Origin: Nocardioides sp.
GTDB taxonomy: Bacteria; Actinomycetota; Actinomycetes; Propionibacteriales; Nocardioidaceae
DNA: 40,548 bases
Direction: 5' to 3'
Assembly (NCBI GenBank): GCA_030698375.1
Contig: JAUYLL010000040.1
Coordinates: forward strand, 1 to 40,548
Within the stretch, counting starts at the first letter, position 1; each line of letters begins with the position of its first letter. Positions 12,624 through 20,782 of the stretch are shown piece by piece. The notes under the pieces were generated by a model. The model was not told the DNA's origin, made no database searches, and saw nothing but the letters and a program-made list of their open reading frames with translations. A program made the position numbers and the translations under genes.

Positions 12624-13670
12624 CCCGCCGTTCCCCGCCCGCCCCATTCCCAGGGCGAGGTACGTCGCGGCCCACTGCCCGGTCGCCAACAGTGACGCGT
12701 AGCGGGCGAGCTCGGAGCCCGCGTCGCTCTCGACGGTCTCCACCCGCACCCCGACCGCGTCCGCGGTCGCACGCAGCGCGCCGCGCTGGATCCGCACCAC
12801 CGGGTCGGTCGAGCCGTCGTCGAGGACCAGGAGCCCCGGGCGGGCCGGTTCGTTCCCCTCCCCCACGTCAGCGGGATCCGCGAACGGGTCGGCGAAGACG
12901 TCCCGCCGGCTCGTGCCCTCCAGCACCGGCAGCAGGTGGTCGGCGTCGCCGGCGAGCGCGGCGTGGCCGCTCGCCGCGCGGATCCCCTCGGCGACCCGGC
13001 GCGCCGCACGTGCGGCGAGCGCGGTCCCTCCCCACACCAGCGGCGTGGTCTCGGCCAGCGCCAACGCGATCACCTTCGCCGGGTTCGTGGCGATGTCGCG
13101 GTGCGGCGAGCAGCGCGCCGCCACCCCGTCCAGGGCGGAGGCCACCACCTCGGCGTCGGTGCGCGGTCCGAGTCCCAGTCGGCCGACCACGTCCAGCACG
13201 GCCACTGCGATGGCGAGCTGGTCACCGGTGACCGTCGGCAGCAGGACGCAGTCCCGTCCGGCCGCGTGGTCGGCGACGAGCGACCCTTGGGGTGCGGCCA
13301 CCACCACCGGACAACCGCGACGGACCGCCTCCGCGACGGCCGAGGCCGCGTCATGGTCGCTGCCGACCGGGGCGAGCACGAGGACCAGGTCCAGGCTGCC
13401 CGCCCAGCCCGGGAGCCCCGGGGCCGGCCACGCCACGAACGGCACCGGGCACCACGGCTCGAGGACCGCCCGGAGCAACCGGGAGTCCGGGCCCGCGGCC
13501 ACGACCGCGCGGGGCCGGCTCTCCCCCACCGCGGAGACCGCGGCGTCACAGGCCTCGGCGGTCTGGGTCGCCTCGCGACGGACCCGGGGACCTGCCTCGG
13601 CCAGTGCGCGCAGTGCGTCGTCGGCGCGCAGCAACGCCTCGGCGTCGTCGAGGAGGCTGTCGTCGAACAC
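12621..13670 (-). CDS. SIS-domain protein, phosphosugar-isomerase-like
   Basis: A 349-residue protein beginning [18 protein letters not shown]. It resembles the actinobacterial SIS-domain proteins encoded next to phosphomannomutase (Rv3256c in M. tuberculosis), which are distant relatives of bifunctional phosphoglucose/phosphomannose isomerase. The SIS-like strand-helix units include [35 protein letters not shown] and [23 protein letters not shown]. No catalytic assignment can be made from sequence alone. The GTG lies 13 bases after the Trm112-like gene without a clear Shine-Dalgarno site, so coupling to it is likely. The frame is open further upstream, but that part overlaps the neighbour. 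The manA gene usual in this neighbourhood is absent. Confidence 0.78.
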   Translation of the reverse strand: MFDDSLLDDAEALLRADDALRALAEAGPRVRREATQTAEACDAAVSAVGESRPRAVVAAGPDSRLLRAVLEPWCPVPFVAWPAPGLPGWAGSLDLVLVLAPVGSDHDAASAVAEAVRRGCPVVVAAPQGSLVADHAAGRDCVLLPTVTGDQLAIAVAVLDVVGRLGLGPRTDAEVVASALDGVAARCSPHRDIATNPAKVIALALAETTPLVWGGTALAARAARRVAEGIRAASGHAALAGDADHLLPVLEGTSRRDVFADPFADPADVGEGNEPARPGLLVLDDGSTDPVVRIQRGALRATADAVGVRVETVESDAGSELARYASLLATGQWAATYLALGMGRAGNGG

Positions 13671-13683
13671 GGTGTCTGAGGGG

Positions 13684-13872
13684 TCAGGCGCCGGGGGTGC
13701 GGGCCTCGTCGACGAGCAGCACCGGGATGCCGTCGACGACCGGATAAGCCCGGCCACACCCGGTGCAGGTGAGCTCACCGGCCCCTGCGTCGACCGCGAG
13801 GCCGCCGTGGCAGGCGGGACAGGCGACGAGCTCGAGCAGCAGGGGGTCCAGGTCGGTGCCAGAGGTTGCCAT
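13684..13872 (-). CDS. Trm112-like small zinc-binding protein
   Basis: A 62-residue protein with two cysteine pairs, C18/C21 (CPAC) and C36/C39 (CTGC), and the family ending GRAYPVVDGIPVLLVDEA. Eukaryotic and archaeal Trm112 activates methyltransferases. The role of the bacterial form, often found beside sugar or membrane-lipid genes, is unclear. The ATG at 13872 is preferred because CACAAT lies 6 bases upstream, which would make the mRNA leaderless. An in-frame ATG six codons earlier is possible. It is too short for many gene finders, but the motif match is good. Confidence 0.85.
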   Translation of the reverse strand: MATSGTDLDPLLLELVACPACHGGLAVDAGAGELTCTGCGRAYPVVDGIPVLLVDEARTPGA

Positions 13873-13937
13873 GACGCCATTGTGCGCCATCGACCGGCAC
13901 CCGCGCGAGGACACCGCGACGCCCTCGCCCGGCCCGG

Positions 13938-15299
13938 TCAGCCCCGGATGACCGCGAGGACCTCGTCGCGCACGCGCTCCATCGTGGCGGCGTCGGCGCC
14001 CTCCGCGTTGAGGCGGAGCAGCGGCTCGGTGTTGGAGGCGCGCACGTTGAACCACCAGTGCGGGTGCGTGACGGTCAGCCCGTCCAGCTCGTCCACCTCG
14101 ACATCGTCGCGGCCGGCGTGCTCGGCGCGGAGCCGGTCGAGGACCGCCTGCTGGTCCGCGACGGTCGAGTTGATCTCGCCCGAGGCCGCGAAGCGGGCGT
14201 ACTCCTCCAGCAGCTCGCTCAGGGTCCCGTCGGTCTCCGCGAGCGCCGCGAGCGCGTGCAGCGCCGCGAGCATCCCGGAGTCGGCTCGCCAGAAGTCGCG
14301 GAAGTAGAAGTGCCCGGAGTGCTCGCCGCCGAAGATCGCATCGGTCTCGGCCATCGTCGCCTTGATGAAGGAGTGCCCGACGCGGGTGCGCACCGGAATC
14401 CCGCCGCGCTCGCGCACGATCTCGGGGACGGCTCGGGAGGTGATCAGGTTGTGGATGATGGTCGCGCCAGGCTCCTTGAGCAGTTCGCGGGCCGCGATGA
14501 GGGCGGTCAGCACCGACGGGCTGACCAGCTCGCCCCGCTCGTCGACGAGGACGCAGCGGTCGGCGTCGCCGTCGAAGGCCAGCCCGAGGTCGGCGGACTC
14601 CGCGCGCACCCTCGCCTGCAGGTCGACCAGGGTGCTGGCGTCGATCGGGTTGGCCTCGTGGTTCGGGAAGGTGCCGTCGAGCTCGTAGTACATCGGGACC
14701 ACGTCGAGGTCGAGCCGGTCGAGCACCGCGGGTGCGGTGTGCCCGGCCATCCCGTTGCCGGCGTCGACGACGATCTTGAGCCGGCGGCCACGGACGGGGG
14801 CGAGGGACACCAGGTGGGCGGCGTAGTCGTCGAGGACGTCCCGCTCGGAGATCGTGCCGGGGCGCTCGGCCACGGGCACGTCGCCGGCGGCGACGGCGTC
14901 GCGGATGTCGAGGAGGCCGGACTCGGCACCCACCGGGACGGCGAGCGCGCGACACATCTTGATGCCGTTGTACTGCGCGGGGTTGTGGCTCGCGGTGAAC
15001 ATCGCGCCCGGGTGCCCGAGGAGTCCCGACGCGAAGTAGAGCTGGTCGGTCGAGGCGAGCCCGATCAGGACGACGTCCGCCCCGGCGCCGGCGACACCTT
15101 CGGCGAAGGCCCGGGCCATGCCGGGCGAGGACTCCCGCATGTCGTGACCCACGACCACCGTCGTCGCCGCGGTGACCGGCACGAACGCGGCGCCCACCGC
15201 GCGGGCGAGCTCCTCGTCGATCTGGTCGGGGACGGTGCCCCGCACGTCGTAGGCCTTGAAGATGGCGGCGAGGTTGGCGGCGTCGGTCGTCGCGGTCAT
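13938..15299 (-). CDS. manB: Phosphomannomutase / phosphoglucomutase
   Basis: A 453-residue alpha-D-phosphohexomutase that interconverts mannose 6-phosphate and mannose 1-phosphate, feeding GDP-mannose. All four family signatures are present: catalytic phosphoserine S104 in FTASHNPAQYNG, the metal loop DGDADR at 243-248, the sugar-binding loop GGEHSGH, and the phosphate-binding RASNTEPLLR near the C-terminus. Conserved synteny with the SIS protein and DUF3499 matches M. tuberculosis Rv3256c-Rv3258c. The ATG follows TAGGGT by 6 bases with no Shine-Dalgarno site between, so a leaderless transcript is likely. The pyrophosphorylase at 23726-24805 could use its product. Confidence 0.95.
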   Translation of the reverse strand: MTATTDAANLAAIFKAYDVRGTVPDQIDEELARAVGAAFVPVTAATTVVVGHDMRESSPGMARAFAEGVAGAGADVVLIGLASTDQLYFASGLLGHPGAMFTASHNPAQYNGIKMCRALAVPVGAESGLLDIRDAVAAGDVPVAERPGTISERDVLDDYAAHLVSLAPVRGRRLKIVVDAGNGMAGHTAPAVLDRLDLDVVPMYYELDGTFPNHEANPIDASTLVDLQARVRAESADLGLAFDGDADRCVLVDERGELVSPSVLTALIAARELLKEPGATIIHNLITSRAVPEIVRERGGIPVRTRVGHSFIKATMAETDAIFGGEHSGHFYFRDFWRADSGMLAALHALAALAETDGTLSELLEEYARFAASGEINSTVADQQAVLDRLRAEHAGRDDVEVDELDGLTVTHPHWWFNVRASNTEPLLRLNAEGADAATMERVRDEVLAVIRG

Positions 15300-15305
15300 G
15301 ACGCC

Positions 15306-15311
15306 ACCCTA
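15306..15311 (-). promoter_or_regulatory. -10-like TAGGGT of manB (leaderless start)
   Basis: TAGGGT ends 6 bases before the manB ATG. The 19-base gap to DUF3499 has no room for a ribosome binding site at usual spacing downstream of this box. Confidence 0.5.
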
Positions 15312-15318
15312 GGGTTCC

Positions 15319-15693
15319 TCACTCGTCGGGGTAGCGCAGCACCCGCAGGTGGCCGCGGCGGCCGACCTCGCGCCCGGACTCACCGGCGTAGCCGGTGGGG
15401 ACCGGCTCGGCGACGGGGAGCGGTCGCGCTGCCTCGCGCACGGCGTCGGCCAGTGCCAACAGGTCGTCGCTGCTCGGCCCGGCCGCGTCGGGGTCGGGCG
15501 CCAGCCGGAGCACCTCCCACCCGCGGGGCGCGCTCAACCGCTCGCTGTGGGCCACACAGAGGTCGTACGCGTGCGGCTCGGCGAAGGTCGCCAACGGACC
15601 GAGGACCGCGGTCTGGTCGGCGTACACGTAGGTCAGGGTGTTCACCGCAGGGCGCGCGCAGGCCGTGCGCGAGCAGCGGCGGGTGGAACTCAC
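15319..15693 (-). CDS. DUF3499 family protein
   Basis: A 124-residue protein of unknown function found throughout actinobacteria beside phosphomannomutase (Rv3258c). It begins VSSTRRCSRTACARPAVNTL, with C7 and C12. A later pair of possible metal ligands occurs in YDLCVAHSERL. The C-terminal half is acidic, then ends GHLRVLRYPDE. The GTG is chosen because it sits at the conserved N-terminus and has TACGGT 7 bases upstream. The divergent metallopeptidase-like gene is only 50 bases away. No biochemical role is known to me. Confidence 0.88.
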   Translation of the reverse strand: MSSTRRCSRTACARPAVNTLTYVYADQTAVLGPLATFAEPHAYDLCVAHSERLSAPRGWEVLRLAPDPDAAGPSSDDLLALADAVREAARPLPVAEPVPTGYAGESGREVGRRGHLRVLRYPDE

Positions 15694-15700
15694 GCGGCAG

Positions 15701-15706
15701 ACCGTA
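15701..15706 (-). promoter_or_regulatory. -10-like TACGGT of the DUF3499 gene
   Basis: TACGGT ends 7 bases before the GTG at 15693. It faces away from the TAGGCT box of the divergent gene, and the two boxes lie 24 bases apart. Confidence 0.45.
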
Positions 15707-15730
15707 CCGCTTGGCCCGGACCGGCCGCCG

Positions 15731-15736
15731 TAGGCT
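15731..15736 (+). promoter_or_regulatory. -10-like TAGGCT of the metallopeptidase-like gene
   Basis: TAGGCT ends 7 bases before the GTG at 15744, and no Shine-Dalgarno sequence is present. This is consistent with a leaderless transcript. Confidence 0.45.
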
Positions 15737-15743
15737 CGCGGTC

Positions 15744-16208
15744 GTGACCCCTGACCAGTCCGAGCCATCCCCGCGCGGACCGGTCCCCCGGCGCCGGGAC
15801 CGGCGGGGACGCGGGCGCCGGGGCCCCGACCTGCGCCCGGGTCCCCTGACCCCCCGGGGCGTGCCCGCCGCCCTCAGCCGCAGGGAGCGCTTCGACCGCA
15901 CGGTCGTCGCGGTGGCCGAGGAGCTCGAGCAACGGTGGTCCCGCCAGCTCGGGCCGGTCGAGTTCGCCGTGGAGGAGACTCCCTGGCTCCCCGACGACTG
16001 GGACGCCGCCGCGGTACCGCTCGCCTCGGTCGCGCCGCCCACCGCGACCACTCCCACCCGGCTGGTGCTGTTCCGTCGACCGATCGAGCACCGTGCCCCC
16101 ACGCCTCCCGAGCTGGCCGCCCTGGTGCACACCGTCCTCGTCGAGCAGTTCTCCGAGCTCCTCGGCATCCCCGCCGAGGAGGTCGACCCCCGCTACGAGT
16201 CCGACTGA
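15744..16208 (+). CDS. Metallopeptidase-family protein (DUF1025-like) without an intact HExxH
   Basis: A 154-residue protein of the small zincin-like family (Rv3259 in M. tuberculosis). The basic Arg/Gly/Pro-rich N-terminus is followed by the family core RRERFDRTVVAVAEELEQRW, then LVLFRRPIEHR, and the C-terminal helix LVHTVLVEQFSELLGIPAEEVDP. Well-studied relatives have HExxH in that helix. Here the position reads HTVLVEQ, so the zinc site looks lost. A non-enzymatic role, or a different metal site, follows as inference. It is divergent from DUF3499 and convergent with DUF5719 at a 16-base gap. Confidence 0.82.
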   Translation: MTPDQSEPSPRGPVPRRRDRRGRGRRGPDLRPGPLTPRGVPAALSRRERFDRTVVAVAEELEQRWSRQLGPVEFAVEETPWLPDDWDAAAVPLASVAPPTATTPTRLVLFRRPIEHRAPTPPELAALVHTVLVEQFSELLGIPAEEVDPRYESD

Positions 16209-16224
16209 CCCCCGCCTCGTCGGC

Positions 16225-17628
16225 TCACCGCACCGCCGGGCGTACGTCGGGCTCCGCCACCCGGGTCACCAGCCGGTCCAGCGGCAGCGTGGCCACCCCG
16301 GCGTCCGAGGTCAGAGCCACCGCGCCGCGCACGGTCGTCGCCCCGGGGCTGACCCGTACTAGGCGGGCGCGGGGGGGCAGGTCGACGGCGATGGTGCCGG
16401 CGGCGGGGACGACGACGTCCCCGCGGCCGATCTCCGTGCCGTCGGCGTCGAAGGTGACCACCTCGACCTCACCCTCCTCGGAGTCGGAGGACAGCTGCAG
16501 GACCGCGGCCACCCCTGCGGGAAGCGCGAGGGCGGCGCGGCGGCCGAGGTCGCGGGCCACCGGGGCGTAGGTGATGTCCGCGCCCGCCCGGGAGCGGACC
16601 GTGCCGACCACCGGCCCGGTGGCCTCGACCCGCAGTGCCGCGACCTCCGCACCGATCTCACCACCGACGTCGAGGGTGCGCACGGTGCCCGGGGGGACGA
16701 CGAGCTCGGCCCCCTCCGCGGGCGTGAACGTGCCGCCAGGCCCCACGACAGAGACGACCGCGACGACTTCGTCGTCACCGGGGTTCGCCATCAGCAGCAG
16801 ATGCTCGTCCGCGCCGGTCGGAAGGCCCGCGAGCACGGTGGTGCGGCGCGGGCGCTCCTGTCCGGGCAGCAGGTCCTCCGCGGGCCGCGTCCCCGGCGGG
16901 CCGAGGCGGTCCCGGACCGCGACACCGACCCGACCACGGGTGGTGCGCACGCCCACCGCGAGCTCCCCGGTCGCCGGCGCCACCTCGGCCAGGTCGACCT
17001 CCACACGTCCTCCTGCCGGGACGCTGATCTCGCGCACCCCGGCGGTCTCCACGGGTCCCTCGGCACCGAGCACCGTCACCGAGACCACGGCCGGCCCCTC
17101 CTCGGGGTTCACCAGCTCCAGCGTCGAGGCGTGCTCCACGCCGCCACCGGCGCCGGTGAACCAGCGCCGCGAGGCAGGGGCGGTGCAGCGGGCAGCGCTC
17201 AGGCGGGGCGAGGTCGCCGCCACGGTGGCCGTGAGCCCGGGCGCGGCAGCACCCTCACCCCGCACCAGCGCGGCGCGCTCCTCGGCGGGACCGGTCCTCG
17301 GCAGCTCCGCCTCCAGCACGCCGGGCCGCCCGATCGGCAGCGCCTCGCCGAGCACCTCGAGCCCGTCGACCGGGCCGGGGTCGATGTCGGGGAGCGGGAG
17401 GGCACCGACCGTCACGGTGCTCGCCGAGCGGGCCGTCGGGCAGGCGAGCGCGATCCGCTCGACCGGAGTCCGCTCGGGGGCCGCCTCACCGTCAGCCGGT
17501 GGCTCGTTGGCGGTGAGCAGGACGACCAGGCTTCCGGCGAGCCCGAGGACGAGCAGCACCAGCACCACCGCGCGGGCCCGTGCGCCCTGCCGGGCGGGGG
17601 CCCGGCGGGTGGCACGTCGGGCGCTCAT
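16225..17628 (-). CDS. DUF5719 family membrane-anchored protein
   Basis: A 467-residue protein with a very basic cytoplasmic N-terminus and one hydrophobic anchor at about residues 20-43. A long extracytoplasmic part rich in Val, Ala, Gly and Thr follows, with repeated beta-strand-like segments. I recognise it as the DUF5719 protein that accompanies the large membrane glycosyltransferase in actinobacteria. Its ATG overlaps that gene's stop (ATGA), so the two are coupled and probably act together at the membrane. No catalytic motif is seen and the function is unknown. Confidence 0.82.
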   Translation of the reverse strand: MSARRATRRAPARQGARARAVVLVLLVLGLAGSLVVLLTANEPPADGEAAPERTPVERIALACPTARSASTVTVGALPLPDIDPGPVDGLEVLGEALPIGRPGVLEAELPRTGPAEERAALVRGEGAAAPGLTATVAATSPRLSAARCTAPASRRWFTGAGGGVEHASTLELVNPEEGPAVVSVTVLGAEGPVETAGVREISVPAGGRVEVDLAEVAPATGELAVGVRTTRGRVGVAVRDRLGPPGTRPAEDLLPGQERPRRTTVLAGLPTGADEHLLLMANPGDDEVVAVVSVVGPGGTFTPAEGAELVVPPGTVRTLDVGGEIGAEVAALRVEATGPVVGTVRSRAGADITYAPVARDLGRRAALALPAGVAAVLQLSSDSEEGEVEVVTFDADGTEIGRGDVVVPAAGTIAVDLPPRARLVRVSPGATTVRGAVALTSDAGVATLPLDRLVTRVAEPDVRPAVR

Positions 17629-20333
17629 GGCTCCTCCCGCCGGCGACCGGGGGCGGCGAGGACGCCGACCGCCACCACCGCCACCACCTGGCCGGCGAAC
17701 AGCCAGGGCTGGACGCTGTCGTCGGACGACGGACGCGGCTGCCGGCCGGAGCCGTCGAGCTGCCAGGCGCCGGAGCGCCGCGCGTCCGTGGACGCCGGTG
17801 CGAGGCCACTGACGCCGTCGAGCACGGTGACCAGGCCGCGGTCCGCGGGCGGGGTGGCGTAGACGTAGCCGATGCCGCGCTCCACGAGCCGACCCACCGC
17901 CGTCGGGTCACCGTCGCGGGCCAGGGCGCGGACCGCCTCGTCGGTGGCGACGTCGTACGGCGTGACCATGCGGGCTCCCTCCTCGCCCAGCACCGCGCCC
18001 TCCCCGGACCGCACGGACCAGGTGGTGCGACCGGCCTCCTCGGCGGTCAGGACGAGCACGTCGAAGCCGACCTCGTCGGCAGAGAGCTGCGCCATGTACG
18101 TCGGCACGCCTCGTTCGGTGACCCGGTCCAGGTCGTCGGTGCCGGCTCCGGTCGCCCACCAGGCCAGCCCGAGCACCGGAGTGGTCAGGGCGGCGAGGAC
18201 GACTACGGCAAGGACCGGCTGGCGCCAGCCGAAGCTGGCGCCGGCGTAGCGGTGCAGCAGGCCGTCGCCCGCGAGCGCGGCGGCCACCAGGGCCGCGGCC
18301 TGCGCGACGAGCAACGGGAAGACGAACGAGGCCGTGACGTCGGCCCCGGTGCCGGGCACCGAGACCGTGGCGCGCTGGAGGACGGCGGCGAGGGCGAGGG
18401 CGGCCACGACCAGGCCCCACGCACCCAGGACGAGGGTGCGGGTCTCGCGGCGCACGAGGGCAGCCGTGGCGGCGACGAGGGCTCCGAGCGCCCACCACCC
18501 CGGCGCACCACCGCCCACGCGTGCCCCCAGCACCTGCCAGGCGTCGAGGGCGGGCACGGCCACCGGGAGCCCCGCGTCGAGCAGCAGCAACCCGGGTGCG
18601 TCGAGACGCGGGACCCACCACGGCAGGAGCAGCAGCGGTGACACGGCCAGCGGGACGAGGGCGGGCAGAGCAGCACGCACGCCGCCCATCCGCGCCGCCA
18701 CCACGAGGACCAGCACGCCCACCGCCACGGCCAGCATCCACCCCGAGGGGACGAAGGCAGCCAGGAGCGCGAGCCATCCGGTGACCCGCCACCGGGCCCG
18801 CCGGCGCCGCTCGGGCGCGGCGCCCGGCAGCAGGTCGAGCGCGCTGCGTGCGAGGAGCGGGAGGAGCACCAGCCCGACGAGCGGGCCGAGCATGCCGCTG
18901 CCGGAGACACCGGTGACCACCGCGAGCAGGCCGTAGGACAACGCGCCCCACCACGCCGGGGCCCGGTCGACGAGTCGTCGCAGGAAGCGCAGTGCCGCGA
19001 GGGTGGCCGCCGGCACGGCGAGCACCACGACGGCGCTCACCAGCAGTGCGGTGCTTCCGCCGAGCAGCGTCGCGACGACCGCCGCCGGGAGGACCCACGC
19101 CCCCACCGGCTCGTGGACGAGGAGCGACCACCAGGTGGCGACGGCCTCCGGGGCCGGCAGCAGCCCCTCGCCGACCAGCGCGCCTCGTTCGAGGACCGGG
19201 CGGGCCGCGACGAGTGCCAGGACGAGCAGGGCGAGCACCGCCAGGACCGACCAGGTGCGGCTGCGGTCGCCGGCCCGCCTGGCCAGGGCGTCCCGCCCCG
19301 CATCGGCGAGGTACCCGAGGGTGTCGGTGATGGCGTCGACGCCGTGCCGGTACGGCAGCCACGCCGGCGACAGGAGAGCCCGGACCTCCCGGTGGGGCGC
19401 ACGCTCGGAGCGGGGCAGCCGGCGGGACCGGCGGGCGCGTGCCAGCGCCCACGGACGTCCGAAGGTGCCGGCCGCGGCGACGGCCTCGTCCCACGCCTCG
19501 CCCGGGGCGCGCACGAGCAGGAGCCCGACCACGCGCAGCAGCGAGCCCAGCAGGAGGCGGACCAGCAGCAGCGGCACGGCGGCCGGTGCGCAGTTCGCGA
19601 GGACGGTGCGCAGCAGCGCTGCCCGCTCCTCCCGCCGGGGGTGCGGGGGCCCGTGCGGGCGGCGGCCGCGGTGGGCCGCCTCGGCGTGGAAGACCACGGC
19701 CGCCGGGACCACCAGCGTCACCAGCCCGGCGCGGGCGGCACGCCACCCGAGGTCCAGGTCTGTGGCGAGGAAGGGCAGGTCGGCTGCGAGCGGGATCCGC
19801 TCGAGCACGTCACGACGGACCAGGAGCCCGGCGGTGTTGACGGCGAGCACGTGACGTACGCGGTCGTGCTGGCCCTGGTCGTACTCCCCCCGCTCCAGGC
19901 CGGTCTCACGCCGGGCCGTCCCGGTGACGCTGACCCCGACCTCGAGGAGCCGGCGCAGCGACGGCCACTCGCGCAGTTTCGGTCCCAGCAGCGCCGCCTC
20001 GGGCCGCGCGGCCGCGACGGCGAGCAGCTCCTCGAGCGCGGTCGGTGCCGGCGCAGAGTCGTCGTGCAGCAGCCAGACGTGCTCGGTGGCTGCGGTGGCC
20101 CCGACTGCCTCGAGGCCGGCCCGGACCGCCTCGGCGTACGGCGTGTCAGCCGGCAGCTCGTGCACCTGCTCGGCGCCGAGCGCCTCGCGCAGGAGCGCGA
20201 CGGAGCCGTCACGGCTCCCGGTGTCGACGGCCACCACGGTGTCCGGCGCCCGGGTCTGACCGGCCAGGGCGTCGAGCACCTGCGGCAGCCACCGGGCGCC
20301 GTCGTGGCTGACGATCAGCGCGGTCACGGTCAC
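17625..20333 (-). CDS. Large GT2-family membrane glycosyltransferase
   Basis: A 902-residue protein. Residues 1 to about 235 form a GT-A glycosyltransferase domain: TALIVSHDGARWLPQVLDAL, VVAVDTGSRDGS, a metal-binding HDD at 90-92 in WLLHDDSAPAP, and TDLDLGWRAARAGL. The rest is a polytopic membrane domain with many hydrophobic segments (for example SVLAVLALLVLALVAARPV) and an extracytoplasmic-looking C-terminal part before a final TM and basic tail. Relatives with this architecture lie beside DUF5719 in many actinobacteria. The acceptor is unknown, and a cell-wall or protein glycan is likely from context. The GTG has TAGGGT 8 bases upstream, and GAGGAG-like bases are absent. Confidence 0.88.
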   Translation of the reverse strand: MTVTALIVSHDGARWLPQVLDALAGQTRAPDTVVAVDTGSRDGSVALLREALGAEQVHELPADTPYAEAVRAGLEAVGATAATEHVWLLHDDSAPAPTALEELLAVAAARPEAALLGPKLREWPSLRRLLEVGVSVTGTARRETGLERGEYDQGQHDRVRHVLAVNTAGLLVRRDVLERIPLAADLPFLATDLDLGWRAARAGLVTLVVPAAVVFHAEAAHRGRRPHGPPHPRREERAALLRTVLANCAPAAVPLLLVRLLLGSLLRVVGLLLVRAPGEAWDEAVAAAGTFGRPWALARARRSRRLPRSERAPHREVRALLSPAWLPYRHGVDAITDTLGYLADAGRDALARRAGDRSRTWSVLAVLALLVLALVAARPVLERGALVGEGLLPAPEAVATWWSLLVHEPVGAWVLPAAVVATLLGGSTALLVSAVVVLAVPAATLAALRFLRRLVDRAPAWWGALSYGLLAVVTGVSGSGMLGPLVGLVLLPLLARSALDLLPGAAPERRRRARWRVTGWLALLAAFVPSGWMLAVAVGVLVLVVAARMGGVRAALPALVPLAVSPLLLLPWWVPRLDAPGLLLLDAGLPVAVPALDAWQVLGARVGGGAPGWWALGALVAATAALVRRETRTLVLGAWGLVVAALALAAVLQRATVSVPGTGADVTASFVFPLLVAQAAALVAAALAGDGLLHRYAGASFGWRQPVLAVVVLAALTTPVLGLAWWATGAGTDDLDRVTERGVPTYMAQLSADEVGFDVLVLTAEEAGRTTWSVRSGEGAVLGEEGARMVTPYDVATDEAVRALARDGDPTAVGRLVERGIGYVYATPPADRGLVTVLDGVSGLAPASTDARRSGAWQLDGSGRQPRPSSDDSVQPWLFAGQVVAVVAVGVLAAPGRRREEP

Positions 20334-20341
20334 GAGGAGCC

Positions 20342-20347
20342 ACCCTA
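20342..20347 (-). promoter_or_regulatory. -10-like TAGGGT of the large glycosyltransferase gene
   Basis: TAGGGT ends 8 bases before the GTG at 20333, inside the 33-base gap downstream of whiB. It suggests a leaderless transcript independent of whiB. Confidence 0.45.
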
Positions 20348-20366
20348 GGCGCCCCTCGCCCCGCGG

Positions 20367-20627
20367 TCAGACCGCGCGCTTCTTCAGCTTCCTCCGTTCC
20401 CGCTCCGAGAGCCCGCCCCAGATGCCGAAACGCTCGTCGTTCTGCAACGCGTACTCGAGACATTCGTCACGTACGTCGCAGGTCAGGCAGACGCGCTTGG
20501 CCTCTCTGGTGGACCCTCCCTTCTCCGGGAAGAACGCCTCCGGGTCGGTCTGCGCGCACAGGGCGCGCTCCTGCCAACCCGCTTCCTCGGCGTCTCCGTC
20601 GAGCACGTACAGCTCTCGCACGGCCAT
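20367..20627 (-). CDS. whiB: WhiB-family iron-sulfur transcription regulator (WhiB/WhiB2 type)
   Basis: An 86-residue Wbl protein. Four cysteines (C24, C47, C50, C56) hold a [4Fe-4S] cluster. GIWGG and the basic tail ERRKLKKRAV complete the family pattern. The core ALCAQTDPEAFFPEKGGST and its position next to cofD match Streptomyces WhiB and mycobacterial WhiB2/WhmD, regulators of sporulation septation and cell division that act with WhiA or SigA. The ATG at 20627 gives the usual length but has only AAGGGG at 2 bases. A GTG at 20690 would give 107 residues and falls exactly at the predicted transcription start (see findings). Confidence 0.93.
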   Translation of the reverse strand: MAVRELYVLDGDAEEAGWQERALCAQTDPEAFFPEKGGSTREAKRVCLTCDVRDECLEYALQNDERFGIWGGLSERERRKLKKRAV

Positions 20628-20697
20628 CGCCCCTTCGACCCATGAGACCCTTGCGGGCCCCCATCCGTTGTCCTCCGCCTCGAAGGACACTGATGAA

Positions 20698-20727
20698 ATT
20701 ACATGCCTGTCAATGCCGCTGAGTCAA
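20698..20727 (-). promoter_or_regulatory. SigA-type promoter of whiB
   Basis: On the minus strand TTGACT (20722-20727) and TGTAAT (20698-20703) are separated by 18 bases. The predicted start of transcription is about 20690-20691. This is the only clear two-box promoter I found in the window, and it lies in a locally AT-richer stretch. Confidence 0.6.
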
Positions 20728-20732
20728 GCGGT

Positions 20733-20754
20733 GATCTGGTATTGCCTCCAGATC
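20733..20754. promoter_or_regulatory. Inverted repeat GATCTGG-N8-CCAGATC between whiB and cofD
   Basis: A perfect 7-base inverted repeat with an 8-base spacer lies just upstream of the whiB -35 box and about 30 bases before the cofD start. It could be an operator for one or both divergent genes. No known binding consensus is claimed. Confidence 0.4.
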
Positions 20755-20782
20755 GGTTGCGACCAGTGAGGAGTTGTCGTCG

